Source of the DNA: an uncultured Chitinophagaceae bacterium
GTDB lineage: Bacteria; Bacteroidota; Bacteroidia; Chitinophagales; Chitinophagaceae
Length of the DNA stretch: 13,276 bases
Assembly (NCBI GenBank): GCA_946885335.1
Contig: CAMPGG010000066.1
Span: 1 to 13,276 of the forward strand
Direction: 5' to 3'
This document shows positions 1-7,019 of this stretch, piece after piece (within the stretch, counting starts at the first letter, position 1; every line of letters starts with the position of its first letter). The translations under genes and the position numbers were made by a program. Under the pieces are notes generated by a model. That model did no database searches. It had not been told where the DNA came from and saw nothing but the letters and a program-made list of their open reading frames with translations.

Positions 1-5
1 TTGCT

Positions 6-31
6 CCACTTTTTTATCAAGAAAAAAGTGG
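6..31. repeat. Perfect 10-bp inverted repeat (hairpin), possible dispersed intergenic palindrome
   Basis: The arms CCACTTTTTT (6-15) and AAAAAAGTGG (22-31) are perfect reverse complements around the 6-nt loop ATCAAG. Neither side is followed by a clean run of T, so it is not an obvious intrinsic terminator, although it may end a gene that lies left of the window. From memory, similar palindromes (a T-run, ATCAAG or CTTGAT, an A-run) recur between genes in many Bacteroidota genomes, so this could be one copy of a dispersed repeat. That cannot be shown from a single copy. Confidence 0.5.
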
Positions 32-135
32 AAGAAGAAATTTCAAGGCCTGTGTTCAAAAAGTTTAATGAAATTTAGTCTGGCAATGACACTGAAAATA
101 TCAACAATCTTTCTAACGAACACTAATTATTCAAA

Positions 136-219
136 ATGAAAAAGTTCTGGAGATGATTTACAAACCTGCTGAATAGCATTCAGAACGATGAAGTGAGTGA
201 CACAACAGGTGGTGAATAG
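136..219 (+). pseudogene. Tiny reading frame interrupted by an in-frame TGA (doubtful)
   Basis: From ATG at 136 the frame reads MKKFWR, then a TGA at 154-156, then 20 further sense codons (FTNLLNSIQN, DEVSDTTGGE) to TAG at 217-219. If the TGA were TGG (Trp), the result would be a 27-residue protein with a basic and aromatic start and an acidic tail, resembling many small Bacteroidota proteins of unknown role. It may be a decayed small gene or chance. A run of 20 open codons is not statistically strong, and no clear promoter was seen. It sits in the otherwise empty stretch 1-290. Confidence 0.15.
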
Positions 220-290
220 AATTACCCAAGCCGGTAAATAAAAAAATAATTCTTTGAAATGATAACACCTGCAACAAAATGCAGAGCAGA

Positions 291-620
291 TTAAGCTATT
301 CGTTGCCTGTCTGTATTCATCAATAAATTGTGCAGGGCATTTGCCACATCTACAACAGCATTATTTGCTTTTTTAACCGCATTTTTTGTAAGTGTTGGGA
401 AAAGAGAAATGCCGGTGTAAATATTATAATGCAGTGTTATCAGGTGGCCCTGGAATTTAAAATTCCAGTCAATGGTATCAAAATCATCTTCTTTATTGAT
501 AAATGCGATGTCGAGGCCATCGCTCAGAACGGATGCAATTTGATAAAACCGGTTTAGTCCGCCGTCATCATCAATCACGGCTTCTGTGCAGCCAAGGGTG
601 GTTCGTAGGGTGAGGCTCAT
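291..620 (-). CDS. Conserved-looking hypothetical protein, 109 aa
   Basis: I do not recognise the family. The preferred start is the ATG at 620 (MSLTLRTT...). An upstream in-frame start at 674 would add 18 residues, but it lies inside a perfect palindrome and reads unlike a protein N-terminus. The protein has no signal peptide or membrane segment and is probably a cytoplasmic alpha/beta domain. An acidic stretch (INKEDDFDTIDW, about residues 40-51) is followed by alternating hydrophobic strands (FKFQGHLITLHYNIYTGISL, about 53-72). The C-terminus is an amphipathic helix rich in Asn, Ala and Val (about 78-102). Amino-acid use and frame length look like a real gene. It lies downstream of the lipoprotein gene on the same strand with a 66-base gap holding a 16-base palindrome, so co-transcription is uncertain. 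No function is assigned. Confidence 0.6.
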   Translation of the reverse strand: MSLTLRTTLGCTEAVIDDDGGLNRFYQIASVLSDGLDIAFINKEDDFDTIDWNFKFQGHLITLHYNIYTGISLFPTLTKNAVKKANNAVVDVANALHNLLMNTDRQRIA

Positions 621-665
621 ATGGTATGTTTTCAGTGTACAAAAAAGACAGGGTTCCGGACTTAT

Positions 666-681
666 TCGCTGCATGCAGCGA
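666..681. repeat. 16-bp perfect palindrome between two minus-strand genes
   Basis: The sequence TCGCTGCATGCAGCGA is its own reverse complement and is the most GC-rich patch of the local intergenic DNA. As RNA it could fold into a 6-bp stem with a CATG loop, 5 bases after the stop codon of the lipoprotein gene at 687. There is no U-tract, so it is at best a weak terminator or an mRNA-end or processing hairpin. It could also be a binding site for a dimeric protein. Confidence 0.45.
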
Positions 682-686
682 GAATT

Positions 687-869
687 TTAGGAGCGGAATC
701 TCTTTGCTTTTCTTGCTGCTTTTTCGGCTTTAGGATCACCACTCATCAATTGTTCAGCGCCTACATTTTTGCCATTTGTAGGACATCCCTGGCCACGTTT
801 AAATAAACTGCAGGAAGAAAGTAAATAAGCACACATTCCAGCTACTACTAAAAAACGAAAATTTTTCAT
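687..869 (-). CDS. Small lipoprotein, 60 aa
   Basis: The start is the ATG at 869 (MKNFRFLVVAG...). A TTG at 878 is also in frame but adds only three residues. The N-terminus is a classic lipoprotein signal: basic start, hydrophobic core (residues 5-17) and lipobox LSSC with the lipidated cysteine at residue 20. The mature part is only about 40 residues and hydrophilic. It contains GCPTNGKNVGAEQL (about 28-41) and a very basic, Ala-rich tail (KAEKAARKAKRFRS). The second cysteine (29) could be lipid-distal or pair with a partner. No acidic residues follow Cys20, so the Bacteroidota surface-export signal is not evident. It is probably anchored in a periplasm-facing membrane leaflet (inference). 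The function is unknown. I have an impression that similar mini-lipoproteins occur in related genomes, but I cannot verify it here. Confidence 0.75.
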   Translation of the reverse strand: MKNFRFLVVAGMCAYLLSSCSLFKRGQGCPTNGKNVGAEQLMSGDPKAEKAARKAKRFRS

Positions 870-934
870 CAAATGCAAACTTTAAGGGTAAACGTTTATT
901 TAATTCTTTAATTGTAAGAGTAAGTTTAATAAAA

Positions 935-1456
935 TTATTCCACATCTTTAAACCATGCGGCATATTTTAGGTAATTATTGGCGATGCGATCAATTTCCCC
1001 GCTGATCATTTCCGGGCTGATATCCTTTACTTTTTTCGCCGGCACACCTGCGTAAATACTGCCCGCCCTGCAGGTGGTTCCCGCTAAAATAACCGCACCC
1101 GCCGCAATGATCGTATTGCTTTCTACAATAGCCTGGTCCATAATGATGGCGCCCATACCCACCAGCACATTATCATTTAACGTACAGCCATGTATAACGG
1201 CATTATGACCAATGGAAACATTGTTGCCGATATCCGTTTTACTGCGTTCAAAAGTGCAATGGATCACCGCGCCATCCTGGATATTAACTTTATTACCGAT
1301 CCTGATGCTGTTTACATCACCCCTTACCACTGCATTGAACCAGATGCTGCAGCCATCGCCCATTTCCACATCACCCACAATCGTTGCATTGGGTGCAATA
1401 AAACAATCGTTCCCCCATTTTGGCATTTTCCCTTCAACCGGTAATATCACTGGCAT
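935..1456 (-). CDS. Gamma-class carbonic anhydrase family protein (left-handed beta-helix), 173 aa
   Basis: This is a single-domain hexapeptide-repeat protein of the length typical for the YrdA/PaaY/gamma-CA family. Nearly the whole chain, about residues 12-142, is made of [LIV]-G-x-x-x-x turns forming a trimeric left-handed beta-helix, followed by a C-terminal helix (147-170). The three metal ligands expected from the Methanosarcina enzyme Cam are present as H66, H84 and H89. Supporting active-site residues are also there: R45 and D47 in VVRGDV, N58 and Q60 in VNIQDG. The acidic loop with the proton-shuttle Glu of Cam is absent, as in most short bacterial members, so carbonic anhydrase activity is plausible but unproven; many relatives have no demonstrated activity. 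There is no signal peptide, so it is cytoplasmic. It is transcribed divergently from the aminotransferase gene across 78 bases. Confidence 0.9.
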   Translation of the reverse strand: MPVILPVEGKMPKWGNDCFIAPNATIVGDVEMGDGCSIWFNAVVRGDVNSIRIGNKVNIQDGAVIHCTFERSKTDIGNNVSIGHNAVIHGCTLNDNVLVGMGAIIMDQAIVESNTIIAAGAVILAGTTCRAGSIYAGVPAKKVKDISPEMISGEIDRIANNYLKYAAWFKDVE

Positions 1457-1511
1457 ATAGTTTCAATTTTAATTTGATTTATCAGGCAGGTTAACACCGC
1501 AATTTACCTAA

Positions 1512-1519
1512 AAACTTTG
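1512..1519 (+). promoter_or_regulatory. Possible -7 promoter box before the aminotransferase gene
   Basis: AAACTTTG matches the Bacteroidota -7 consensus TAnnTTTG at 7 of 8 positions and lies 15 bases before the ATG at 1535. No convincing -33 TTG element is found about 20 bases upstream, so the call is weak. Confidence 0.25.
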
Positions 1520-1534
1520 CAGCATCTTTGTTGC

Positions 1535-2731
1535 ATGAATCAACGGGAGATATTTTTAAAACATGTGGCACAAACATCACCGGCACCACTGGCACTGGAA
1601 ATAGTAAAAGCTGAGGGTATTTATCTGGAAGATGTGAATGGCAAAAAATATATTGACATCATTGGTGGTATCAGTGTGGCTAATACCGGTCACAGGCATC
1701 CGAAAGTGATTGCTGCTATCCATAAACAATTGGAAAATTATCTGCATGTAATGGTATATGGCGAATTCGTGCAATCGCCACAAACACAGTATGCCCAATT
1801 ATTGACCAGCCATTTGCCGGAACAACTGAACTGCGTTTATTTTACCAATTCCGGTGCGGAAGCGGTAGAAGGAGCCATGAAGCTGGCAAAAAAATATACC
1901 GGTCGCCGGGAGATCATCGCATTCAAAAACAGTTATCATGGTTCTACACAAGGTGCTTTGAGTATTATAGGAAGTGAATACTGGCGCAATGCATTCAGAC
2001 CGCTATTACCCGGCATTTTACATTTAAATTATAATGATTATGATGCTATCAATCATATAACTGAAGAAACTGCTTGCATTATTTTAGAAACCGTGCAGGC
2101 AGAAGCAGGCATCATTAAACCTTCGGTTGAATGGATGCAGGCGATACGTGAAAAATGCACACAAACTGGAACATTATTGATACTGGATGAAATACAAACC
2201 GGGTTTGGGCGAACCGGATCTTTATGGGGATTTGAAAAATTTGGTATTGTGCCGGATGTATTATTATTGGGAAAGGCACTGGGTGGTGGAATGCCATTGG
2301 GTGCTTTTATTGCAGATTTCCAGGTTATGAATGCGTTTACGGATGCGCCGGTTCTGGGTCATATCACCACGTTTGGCGGTCACCCGGTAAGCTGCGCGGC
2401 CGGGATGGCGGCGATGAATATTTTATTGGATGAAAATTTGGTAGAAGGAATTCCCGATAAAGAAAAGATCTTTTTATCGCGGTTACACCATCCTGTTATA
2501 CAAAAGGTTTCTTCGGCTGGATTGTGGTTGTCCATTCAGTTTGATTCTTTTGAAACCAACAAAGCCATTATTGATACCTGTATTGAAAATGGGTTAGTAA
2601 CCGATTGGTTTTTATTTGCAGCAGACAGCATGCGCATTTCTCCGCCATTGAATATTACAGCAGCAGAAATTCACAAAGCCTGCGATATTATTTTAGATGC
2701 GGTAGAAAAATATTCTGCCCGGTTAAAATGA
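1535..2731 (+). CDS. PLP-dependent class III (acetylornithine/ornithine-type) aminotransferase, 398 aa
   Basis: This is a fold-type I, class III aminotransferase that moves an amino group from an omega-amino or similar donor to a 2-oxo acid. Visible landmarks are the N-terminal IDIIGGISVANTGHRHP (40-56), the cofactor-phosphate loop NSGAEA (105-110), SYHGST (133-138, His135 stacking region), the metal-free Asp in LILDEIQTGFGRTG (215-228, D218), the Schiff-base lysine K247 in LLLGKALGGGMPLGA, and the carboxylate-binding Arg in MRISPPLNIT (R367). Length is normal for the family. The usual EPxxGEGG segment reads ETVQAEAG (185-192), a departure shared with some Bacteroidota relatives as far as I recall. 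Substrate cannot be deduced, and no arginine or lysine pathway genes are adjacent. The ATG at 1535 is chosen over an in-frame TTG at 1517, whose extra residues (MQHLCC) are unlike the family and overlap the likely promoter. Confidence 0.9.
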   Translation: MNQREIFLKHVAQTSPAPLALEIVKAEGIYLEDVNGKKYIDIIGGISVANTGHRHPKVIAAIHKQLENYLHVMVYGEFVQSPQTQYAQLLTSHLPEQLNCVYFTNSGAEAVEGAMKLAKKYTGRREIIAFKNSYHGSTQGALSIIGSEYWRNAFRPLLPGILHLNYNDYDAINHITEETACIILETVQAEAGIIKPSVEWMQAIREKCTQTGTLLILDEIQTGFGRTGSLWGFEKFGIVPDVLLLGKALGGGMPLGAFIADFQVMNAFTDAPVLGHITTFGGHPVSCAAGMAAMNILLDENLVEGIPDKEKIFLSRLHHPVIQKVSSAGLWLSIQFDSFETNKAIIDTCIENGLVTDWFLFAADSMRISPPLNITAAEIHKACDIILDAVEKYSARLK

Positions 2732-2738
2732 TACAGTG

Positions 2739-2770
2739 CTTGTAAACCCGCGTTTTTTTGAGTATTCTTG
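2739..2770 (+). promoter_or_regulatory. Probable Bacteroidota-type promoter for the TraB/GumN gene
   Basis: CTTG (2739-2742) resembles the -33 element TTTG. After exactly 20 bases comes TATTCTTG (2763-2770), a 7-of-8 match to the -7 box TAnnTTTG. The ATG at 2788 follows 17 bases later, giving a short leader. The gene may therefore be transcribed independently of the aminotransferase gene, although only 56 bases separate them. Confidence 0.4.
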
Positions 2771-2787
2771 GGGCAGAATTTTTTTCT

Positions 2788-5700
2788 ATGAAACAACTGC
2801 TTAAATCTCTTTCTGCCTTTTTAATGCTATGTGTTTTATTTACAAACACAGCATTCACACAAAAAAAATCAACACCCAAAACTTTACTTTGGAGAATAAG
2901 TGGTAATGGTCTCAGCCAGCCATCTTTCCTGTATGGTTCATTTCATTTAACTGATAAGCAACTTTTTAATTTTGGTGATTCCGTTTATGCCGCCATTGAA
3001 AAATCAAAAGGTTTTGCAATTGAGGTGAACCCGGATTCAATGATGGCTGCCATTATGAGTAATGGAAATCAAAAACAACAATTGATTTCTGGCATTCTGT
3101 CAAATGCTGAAATGAAAAAACATGAACAGCGAATAGAAGAATTATTTGAAAAGAAAGCGAGCCTTGTAACCGTAAAGGATATCATTGAATACCGGGATGC
3201 CTGGCGCCAAAACGAATTGTTTAATGGTGATGATAAAATGAATTCATTCATGGATGGATTCTTATATGGAAAGGCCAGGGATATGGGTAAATGGGTCGGT
3301 GGCATAGAGGATGTGGAAGACCAGTTAACCGTTTTTGAAGAATCACTTACAGCAGAAGAAATTACGGACATCATTTACAACGAAAGCAGCAATGATTTTT
3401 TTCTTGAAACAATGAAAAAGATTTATTTGAAGCAGGATCTTGATGAACTGGAAAGGGTAATTAATAGTAATTATAATGAGGGGAGTAGAGATGTCATTTT
3501 GATTAAACGGAATTTCAAAATGGCCGATAGAATGGATAGCATGGCAAGGATAAGAAATAATTTCTTTTTAGTAGGTGCCGCACATTTACCCGGAGAGTCC
3601 GGATTAATAGATCTGATGCAAAAACGTGGGTTTAAAGTTGAACCTGTTTTTTCTTCGAAAAAAATACATGCACAAGAATATCCTTTTAAAAAAACAGTAA
3701 TTACCTGGCCATTGGTTGCAGATGAAGACAGTTTTTATACCGTGAAAATGCCAGGCTTACCGCAAGATGTTCCTACAGATAATGCTACAATGAAATTGTA
3801 TGGTGATATTGTAACAAGTCATTATTATTTTTCAGCCTCTTTCTCTGCTCCCGGATTTCAATTGGCGGCTGATTCCATTTTAAATGAAATGGCTAAGCGC
3901 TATACTATAAAAGGTGAAGTGATCAAAAGCGTTGATATAGAAAAGCAAACATTAAAGGGACGAGAAATATTTTACAGGCAGGATAGCCAGTATGCACGTT
4001 TGCAAGTATTTGTTCATCCTGCTGGCCTGGTAATGGCCATGGTTATGTCACCTTTAGAAAAGTTGCTAAAAAGTACTGATGCGGAATATTTTCTAAATTC
4101 ATTGGATATAAATCTCCAAAAAAAACCCGCGGAATTTGCATTTAAATCATATCCTTTTCCGGATCATGCTTTCAGGGTAGATTTTCCATTGAAGCCCATA
4201 ATTAAAAAGGAACCCGATGATCCGGAAGAGCATTTCTACAAAACTATTTATGACTGCGTTGACCGGCAAACAGGAGAAGAATATGCAATCCAGGTTAATG
4301 ATGTAAAACCAGGCTTCTTTATACAGGGAGATGTTTCCGGGTTACAGCAATTTGCCGATCAATATGTAGAAAGTATGGAGGGTGAATTATTGCTAAATGA
4401 AACAACCGAATTTAAAGGTTTGCCGGCTATCCATACAACTTCCAGGGTTCAAATTAATAATACTGATGGATTATTAAATGCTTATCATTTTTATAAGGGC
4501 AATCGATCTTATATGTTAATTGCCTTCACGAAGGAAAATGAAGAGGGCAAAAAAAAGGCTGCACATTTCCTGGACTCGTTTGAGTTCACCGGGTATAAAA
4601 ATGGTGATTGGGAATACAGGCTTTCCCCGGACGAAAGTTTTATGGGTTGGTTTCCGGCTCCCATAGAACCATTAACTGTGGCAGAGGATGAAGAAGATGT
4701 TGAACCAACCGTTAATGCAACAGATTTTTATCAGTATAACTCTTACGACGCTTCAACCCCGGCTACGTTCCAGCTTGATCGTCGTGTTTTATCTCCCTAT
4801 TTCTGGGCTAAAGATGATACCAGTTTTTTTAATAACGAAATTGAAAAGTACAGGGATTTTTCAGATTCCATAGTCTACAAAAAATTCCTAACTGTTCATG
4901 ATTTCCCGGCTGTTGAATTTGAAACCCACAAAAAGGGGAATATAGTTAGTGAAAAAACCCGGTACATTTTACATGCGGATACGGTGTACGCTATTTATGC
5001 ATACATGCCATCTGAAAGTTTTGAAGATGAAAATTATAAAAAAGCATTTGAAGATTTTAAACCAACCGGCAATGCTCACCATATTTCAACCATTTTTACC
5101 AATAAAGCAAGATATTTATTATCGGACCTGGTATCTGGTGATACCATGTCTTTTCAAAAAGCTTCCGCAACTTTACATGAAGTAACATTTGAACAAAAAG
5201 ATATCCCGTTATTATTAAATGCTTTGCTGCAAGTATATCCCGATTTTGATTCGGCATATAATGAGAGTAATTCAACTGCTGCATATTTGAAGGATATTAT
5301 TTTGCAGGTAGACACAGCTAAAACATTTATCTCTTTCATTAAGCAAAACTATTCTAAACTTTCGCCTGGGCAGGAGATATTGAAACCATGGTTGCTGGCA
5401 CTTTTAATGGAGACTCCTACTGCAGCTTCATTCTCATTATTGAAGCAGATCATTTCAACACAGCCACCTGCAGTTGATCGTATTTTTTACCTGCGCAACA
5501 ACTTGTATGATTCACTGGAATTATCCGCAACATTATTTCCGGACATTCTTCAAGCTGCAAACGATCCGGGTTTATTAAGAATGGTGACATACCTGGCAGG
5601 TACAATGGTAGACAGTAATTTAATCAGCCGGGAAACTCTATTGCAATTTGAAAAGCCATTCATTGCCCAGGCAAAAAATGTTTTTGCTGATTCTGAAAAT

Positions 5701-6270
5701 GATATAAATGAATCAGCTGGATTATATTATGACCTGGTGAAAATTCTAGGTGTTTTGAATACGGAAGAATCTGTTTTACTGCTTAACCAGTTTTTGTTAG
5801 TAAATGATCCGGGATTGAAAATGCAGGCTGCATTAGCCCTAATAAAAAATAATATAAAAGTTAGTACCGATGAACTTTATAAAGTAGCTGCCAGCCATGA
5901 ATATCGCAGCAGTTTTTACCAGGAATTAAAAAAGATCAACCGGCTTGCATTGTTTCCAAAAGAATTTCTTTCACAAGTGGAATTAGCCAGGAGTGATGTA
6001 TTTGTATACAGCTATTATGAAGAATACCCGGTTAATGTAAAATTTATTCAAGAGAAAATAATGGGTAAAGGCCGGAACAAATTAAAATTCTACCTGTTCA
6101 AAGTAGAATTTAATCAATCCGCATATTTAGGTATTGCCGGAAGTTATTCAACCAATAAAAACAAGCTGGATACAGATAATAAATTCACCGGTATTTATTG
6201 GGAACAGGAATTTGATGAAACGCAGGTGGAACTATTTTTTCAGCAGTACCTAAAACAATTGGAAAACTAA
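2788..6270 (+). CDS. Exported TraB/GumN-family protein with long multi-domain C-terminal extension, 1160 aa
   Basis: Starting at ATG 2788 gives a clean Sec signal peptide (residues 1-24, ending near NTAFTQ); a TTG at 2758 would bury it. Residues 32-290 form a TraB/GumN/Tiki domain: first GxxH motif G50-S-F-H53 in FLYGSFHLTD, conserved E79 in FAIEVNP, KRN (240-242) and the second GxxH, G263-A-A-H266 in FLVGAAHLPGESG. These His/Glu positions match the metal-dependent protease motif known for animal Tiki, so proteolytic activity is possible. Family members are usually near 300 residues; here about 870 residues follow. Residues about 310-442, 450-600 and 606-758 look like three related alpha/beta modules, each with an early F-x-V-x-FP-type strand, a central KG/DF-P-A strand and a closing FLxSF-like helix end. 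About 775-1070 is helical and HEAT-like, and about 1075-1160 is a final mixed domain. It is probably periplasmic. The 3' end overlaps glpF by 21 bases. Confidence 0.85.
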   Translation: MKQLLKSLSAFLMLCVLFTNTAFTQKKSTPKTLLWRISGNGLSQPSFLYGSFHLTDKQLFNFGDSVYAAIEKSKGFAIEVNPDSMMAAIMSNGNQKQQLISGILSNAEMKKHEQRIEELFEKKASLVTVKDIIEYRDAWRQNELFNGDDKMNSFMDGFLYGKARDMGKWVGGIEDVEDQLTVFEESLTAEEITDIIYNESSNDFFLETMKKIYLKQDLDELERVINSNYNEGSRDVILIKRNFKMADRMDSMARIRNNFFLVGAAHLPGESGLIDLMQKRGFKVEPVFSSKKIHAQEYPFKKTVITWPLVADEDSFYTVKMPGLPQDVPTDNATMKLYGDIVTSHYYFSASFSAPGFQLAADSILNEMAKRYTIKGEVIKSVDIEKQTLKGREIFYRQDSQYARLQVFVHPAGLVMAMVMSPLEKLLKSTDAEYFLNSLDINLQKKPAEFAFKSYPFPDHAFRVDFPLKPIIKKEPDDPEEHFYKTIYDCVDRQTGEEYAIQVNDVKPGFFIQGDVSGLQQFADQYVESMEGELLLNETTEFKGLPAIHTTSRVQINNTDGLLNAYHFYKGNRSYMLIAFTKENEEGKKKAAHFLDSFEFTGYKNGDWEYRLSPDESFMGWFPAPIEPLTVAEDEEDVEPTVNATDFYQYNSYDASTPATFQLDRRVLSPYFWAKDDTSFFNNEIEKYRDFSDSIVYKKFLTVHDFPAVEFETHKKGNIVSEKTRYILHADTVYAIYAYMPSESFEDENYKKAFEDFKPTGNAHHISTIFTNKARYLLSDLVSGDTMSFQKASATLHEVTFEQKDIPLLLNALLQVYPDFDSAYNESNSTAAYLKDIILQVDTAKTFISFIKQNYSKLSPGQEILKPWLLALLMETPTAASFSLLKQIISTQPPAVDRIFYLRNNLYDSLELSATLFPDILQAANDPGLLRMVTYLAGTMVDSNLISRETLLQFEKPFIAQAKNVFADSENDINESAGLYYDLVKILGVLNTEESVLLLNQFLLVNDPGLKMQAALALIKNNIKVSTDELYKVAASHEYRSSFYQELKKINRLALFPKEFLSQVELARSDVFVYSYYEEYPVNVKFIQEKIMGKGRNKLKFYLFKVEFNQSAYLGIAGSYSTNKNKLDTDNKFTGIYWEQEFDETQVELFFQQYLKQLEN

Positions 6271-6954
6271 TGCTGCTGCAATAGATCCTATTATTGGTCC
6301 CACAACTGGTATCCATGAATAGCTCCAGTCGCTGTCTCTTTTATTTTTCATGGGTAAAATAAAATGCATAATCCGTGGCCCAAGATCTCGTGCCGGGTTA
6401 ATGGCATATCCTGTAGGACCGCCTAACGATAAACCGATTCCCAATACCAGTAATGCAACAGGAAGTGCATCCAAAGCACCTAATGAACTTTGCGGGGATG
6501 CAATAAATAAAACACCCAGTATTAAAATGAATGTGCCGATGATCTCGGTAAATAAATTATTGAACGGGCTGCGGATAGCAGGGCTCGTGCAAAATGTAGC
6601 CATTTTGAGATCGGTGTTTTCTGTAGCAGTATAATGTGGGCGGTAAGCGATATAAACAAATAATTGACCTGTCATTGCACCCAGTACCTGGGCTGCTATA
6701 TATGCAGGTACCACATCCCAGGTAATTTTTCCCAACCAGGCAAAGGCTAATGTAACGGCTGGATTAATATGTGCACCACTGGCAGCAGCACTCATATACA
6801 CACCTACAAATACAGCCATGCTCCAGCCAAATACGATCACTATCCAACCGCTGTTCTGGCCTTTTGATTTATTCAATAATACATTGGCTACAACACCATT
6901 GCCTAAAATGATAAGCATGGCGGTTCCAATAAATTCTCCCAAAAAGTAGTTCAT
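6250..6954 (-). CDS. glpF: Glycerol uptake facilitator (MIP/aquaglyceroporin), 234 aa
   Basis: This is an inner-membrane channel for glycerol, and possibly water or other polyols, of the major intrinsic protein family. It has six hydrophobic segments and the two half-helix signature loops, SGAHINPAVT (NPA at 64-66) and GYAINPARDLGPR (NPA at 186-188). Asp190 directly after NPAR is the hallmark of glycerol facilitators over strict aquaporins. By alignment to E. coli GlpF the selectivity-filter positions are W44, G174, Y183 and R189, i.e. Tyr replaces the E. coli Phe200; this leaves the filter aromatic. Length is at the short end of the family. The gene lies 65 bases downstream of glpK on the same strand, so the two probably form an operon. 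Its last 21 bases run through the 3' end of the convergent TraB/GumN gene, leaving no room for a separate terminator. Confidence 0.93.
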   Translation of the reverse strand: MNYFLGEFIGTAMLIILGNGVVANVLLNKSKGQNSGWIVIVFGWSMAVFVGVYMSAAASGAHINPAVTLAFAWLGKITWDVVPAYIAAQVLGAMTGQLFVYIAYRPHYTATENTDLKMATFCTSPAIRSPFNNLFTEIIGTFILILGVLFIASPQSSLGALDALPVALLVLGIGLSLGGPTGYAINPARDLGPRIMHFILPMKNKRDSDWSYSWIPVVGPIIGSIAAALVFQLF

Positions 6955-7019
6955 TAGTTATGGTTTTTTGAATTCAACAAATACGGTTGTTTATTATCGT
7001 TAGTTATTGTCTGCAATAT

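Noticed and set aside
6..31. Hairpin at the left edge as an intrinsic terminator
   Set aside because: The stem is mostly A/T and neither strand has a T-run after it, so it is listed as a repeat instead.
330..557. Plus-strand open frame opposite the 109-residue hypothetical gene
   Set aside because: It is antisense to a better frame, with Cys/Phe/Ile-rich composition typical of a shadow frame.
1190..1460. Two plus-strand open frames inside the carbonic anhydrase-like gene
   Set aside because: They are antisense shadows of a gene with clear family motifs on the minus strand.
2758..2787. TTG start for the TraB/GumN protein
   Set aside because: It would place ten extra residues before a well-formed signal peptide and overlaps the probable -7 box.
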